This document shows positions 61,657 to 64,000 of a stretch of DNA of 64,000 nt, piece by piece. Numbering within the stretch: the first letter of the stretch is position 1; the number at the start of each line of letters is the position of its first letter. A model generated the notes under the pieces. That model made no database searches. It saw nothing but the letters and a program-made list of their open reading frames with translations, and was not told the origin of the DNA. This stretch comes from Glandiceps talaboti (Eukaryota; Hemichordata; Enteropneusta; Spengelidae): NCBI RefSeq assembly GCF_964340395.1, contig NC_135570.1:8305322-8369321 (forward strand). The letters are read 5' to 3'. A program made the position numbers and the translations under genes.

Positions 61657-64000
61657 ATTGGTAATACTAGACAAATAAAGCATAGTAATAGGTGCAAATA
61701 TTTGTTACAATTCTCCATGTCCAACTTAGAATAAGTTTATTCAGGAGTATCATAAGTATGTAAAACTATATTAAGCATGTACCATGTTGATTATAACCTG
61801 ATTATTATGAAAACATTTATAAAAAAACATCTTTAGTGAGTAAATTTTGTTTTGGTTCAAGCTATCTAGTAGGACTTAAACTCTTTTTCTTTGATTTATC
61901 CCTGCTAGTTCCCTTTGTTTGTTCCTTGTTTGCGTCACACATTCTTAGAAATTTCTGAAACGTTAGAGCGTCGTTTTCCGCAAAACTTCAGGGAACTTTC
62001 TTTTCTTGAAAATAAAAAAAAATGTCCGAGTTCTTTTAAGTTTGTGAAATGAAAGATGGTCTGACAACTTGATCTTTTACAGGTCATATTCGATTTCATG
62101 AAGCAAGGAACAGCCGTAATGAAGTTGATTAATATGTGGATCTTCAATGGTATCAACTGAAGAACCGGCAAACCACCTATCTTTGACATTGGGATTTGGT
62201 AAGTACCATTAATCATATTACCCCTTTTAAGGATATCGAATGCCAATTAGATTCATGGATCATGTTATTTGATGTCATTAGAAAAATGCAACATTGCAGA
62301 TATAATTAATGAATTGAAAAGGAACTCCGAGTCTAGTAATATCACCCAATTGTCTCTTTTCCGATCCATGGACCGCTCAACCGACTAAACTGGGATTTTG
62401 ACTGTATTATAATTACCTGTGGCCTATATATCTGAGAACATAAACAGTTAATTTAAATAATATGCCATTGGTACAAACATGCATGATTGGCGTGACAGCA
62501 TGGATTCTCATTAAACCACGGCTGTCATCTTTTTTGTGGACATGCAACTTCTTAAATTGAAAATGGAGTGATCATCTATTGCCGAATAACTTCAAAAAAT
62601 GCGATTGCTGCATAACAATTATAGTCATACTGATCGTAAATACTGAACTAACACAGTTTGTAACAAAATAACAAGAGTAATAGGCAGTCATGATTTAGTA
62701 TTTAAAAAATCCAACGAAAAAATACCAAACCAACCATGACTAAGGTGTAATTCCAGCCTAACTACAATGTAAACTTACAACAGTCAAGAAATTAAGACAC
62801 TCATATCTACAAGTCAATGTGTATTTCAAAAGTCTACTTAAAAAACAAATCGACCATACACTCATTCTAACTCAACGAAATCTTTTGCATGTAAAAAAAG
62901 AAACAAGGTATTTGCTATCGAAGGCACGTTAGACTATATCTTTAAATTGTACCCTTGGGGGCACTCTAATATCGATCAGTTGTAAATCAAATAGCTTTAT
63001 TATGGTTAGCGTGTTTAAGATTATTTATTGATTATCATTTATGCGTAACCTTCAATTAACCAGGAGATCTTCTCATCGTAAAATATTTACTTTACTCATT
63101 TTCTTTGTCAACAATTTGATTGCTTGCCATGCATATTTAAGAAGCCTAACTATTCAAATGGAACGTCGTCTGTTTCTTTTGTGTGTATCTTGGGTCTATG
63201 TTAGAAATAAAAATATTTATTTTTAATCACCATCAATCTTTACATGATGCATTTAAACCGAATTCATGCCATTGTTGGGTTTATATTGCTGTAACTACCC
63301 AAACAAATTATGCCCCCGTTTATTCAAAACCCATGGCCAGTTTACAATCCTAGCTTTTACTGTTTTAGTACCTTCAGTTTTTTCTTCGTGCCAAATTACT
63401 TTCACCACATGGTGTTCCTATAACTGAAGTGATAAACTGCCTATTCCTGCTGTGTTACATTACTCTCTTTCTGCCTTCGTAAACTTCTACACATTCAAAT
63501 ACATGGCAGATTAAAAACTGTATGTTGTTGCATGTTCATGGCAACACACCTACGCACTGATGCTTACACACACCGCTTTTGGGCCGGATTGCCTATTTAT
63601 TACTACATATACGAGACAATACCTATAGAAGTCAATTTCAGCTGTCATTATATCCTCGCTGGTGGCAGAAGCATACAGTTACAACTCCGTTGGCTGTGAT
63701 GTAGGTGTCCAGTATAATTGTATTAAACTAGCGAAATATGAAATACAGTGGATCAAATTACACTTTTAAATTCGAATTTGATAGCCGAGAACGCCAACAT
63801 GTTTACTTCACGTGACTGTTTCAATGATCTTAGATTTATCCTTGAGTCGACCCTACAAATACTGTAACCTTATTAAGTATATTTTTGTCCACTTTTTTGT
63901 TTCATTTTCTTTGTTTATATACATAACACCTTACAATCTTCAGGATGTGATATTTGATGAATGAAATCATTGAGTGGATGGGTGGGTGGGTGGTTGGGTA
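61657..64000. other. Gene-free sequence to window end
   Basis: The 103-codon minus-strand ORF at 61935-62246 and the ORF at 63041-63226 show no recognised domain. A short (GGTG/GGTT) run begins at about 63973 at the window edge. Confidence 0.45.

Overview
This looks like a window of animal nuclear DNA. It is AT-rich and intron-containing, has one clear spliced metazoan-type gene, and is full of microsatellites, minisatellites, MITEs and decayed LINEs. There is no operon structure, no ribosome-binding-site pattern and no dense coding. The mix of non-LTR retrotransposon remnants and TTAA- or TNA-flanked MITEs suggests a marine invertebrate, perhaps a non-vertebrate deuterostome, but the sequence alone does not fix the species.

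Layout. From 1 to 8.9 kb there is no convincing gene. This stretch holds (GACA), (GATG), (ATTAC)/(ATTC) and long (GA) microsatellites, two arrays of the same 79-bp minisatellite (about 4.24-4.68 and 8.17-8.85 kb), a 37-bp minisatellite with 148-bp higher-order structure (5.9-6.4 kb), and a mobile-element fragment at 7 kb. From 9 to 16 kb is gene-free sequence upstream of the main gene. The only confidently complete protein gene is on the + strand at 16.17-21.89 kb: two coding exons joined by one phase-0 intron encode a 360-residue multi-pass nucleotide-sugar transporter of the SLC35A family. Its intron carries two inverted copies of a roughly 380-bp MITE with 3-bp TNA target duplications. A likely 5' leader contains several short upstream ORFs, and the 3' UTR probably ends near 23.57 kb.

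From 24 to 37 kb the window is intergenic. It contains a frameshifted LINE reverse-transcriptase fragment (24.7-25.2 kb), a 351-bp foldback element flanked by TTAA (26.3-26.6 kb), and very long (ATGT)n arrays (33.2-33.6 and 36.4-36.7 kb). At 37.4-37.7 kb a palindromic NRF1-type site lies just before a short coding exon resembling the N-terminal helical domain of Crypton-derived proteins (QRICH1/ZMYM/KCTD1-like). This is the second candidate gene, probably a first exon or a fragment. A CpG-rich, promoter-like block at 38.5-39.4 kb contains two palindromic structures.

From 39.4 to 64 kb there are three more LINE fragments (39.4-40.1, 42.3-42.6 and 56.4-56.6 kb), a composite repeat at 44.3-45.1 kb and a foldback at 45.7-46.0 kb. 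A striking pair of 360-395-bp inverted repeats (55.4-55.8 and 57.2-57.6 kb), each containing its own palindrome, encloses LINE sequence. A tRNA-like SINE head (58.05 kb), a further (ACAT)n array and an L2-like 3' tail with (TTGA)n (61.5-61.66 kb) follow. Apart from the transporter and possibly the Crypton-like exon, I see no working protein gene.
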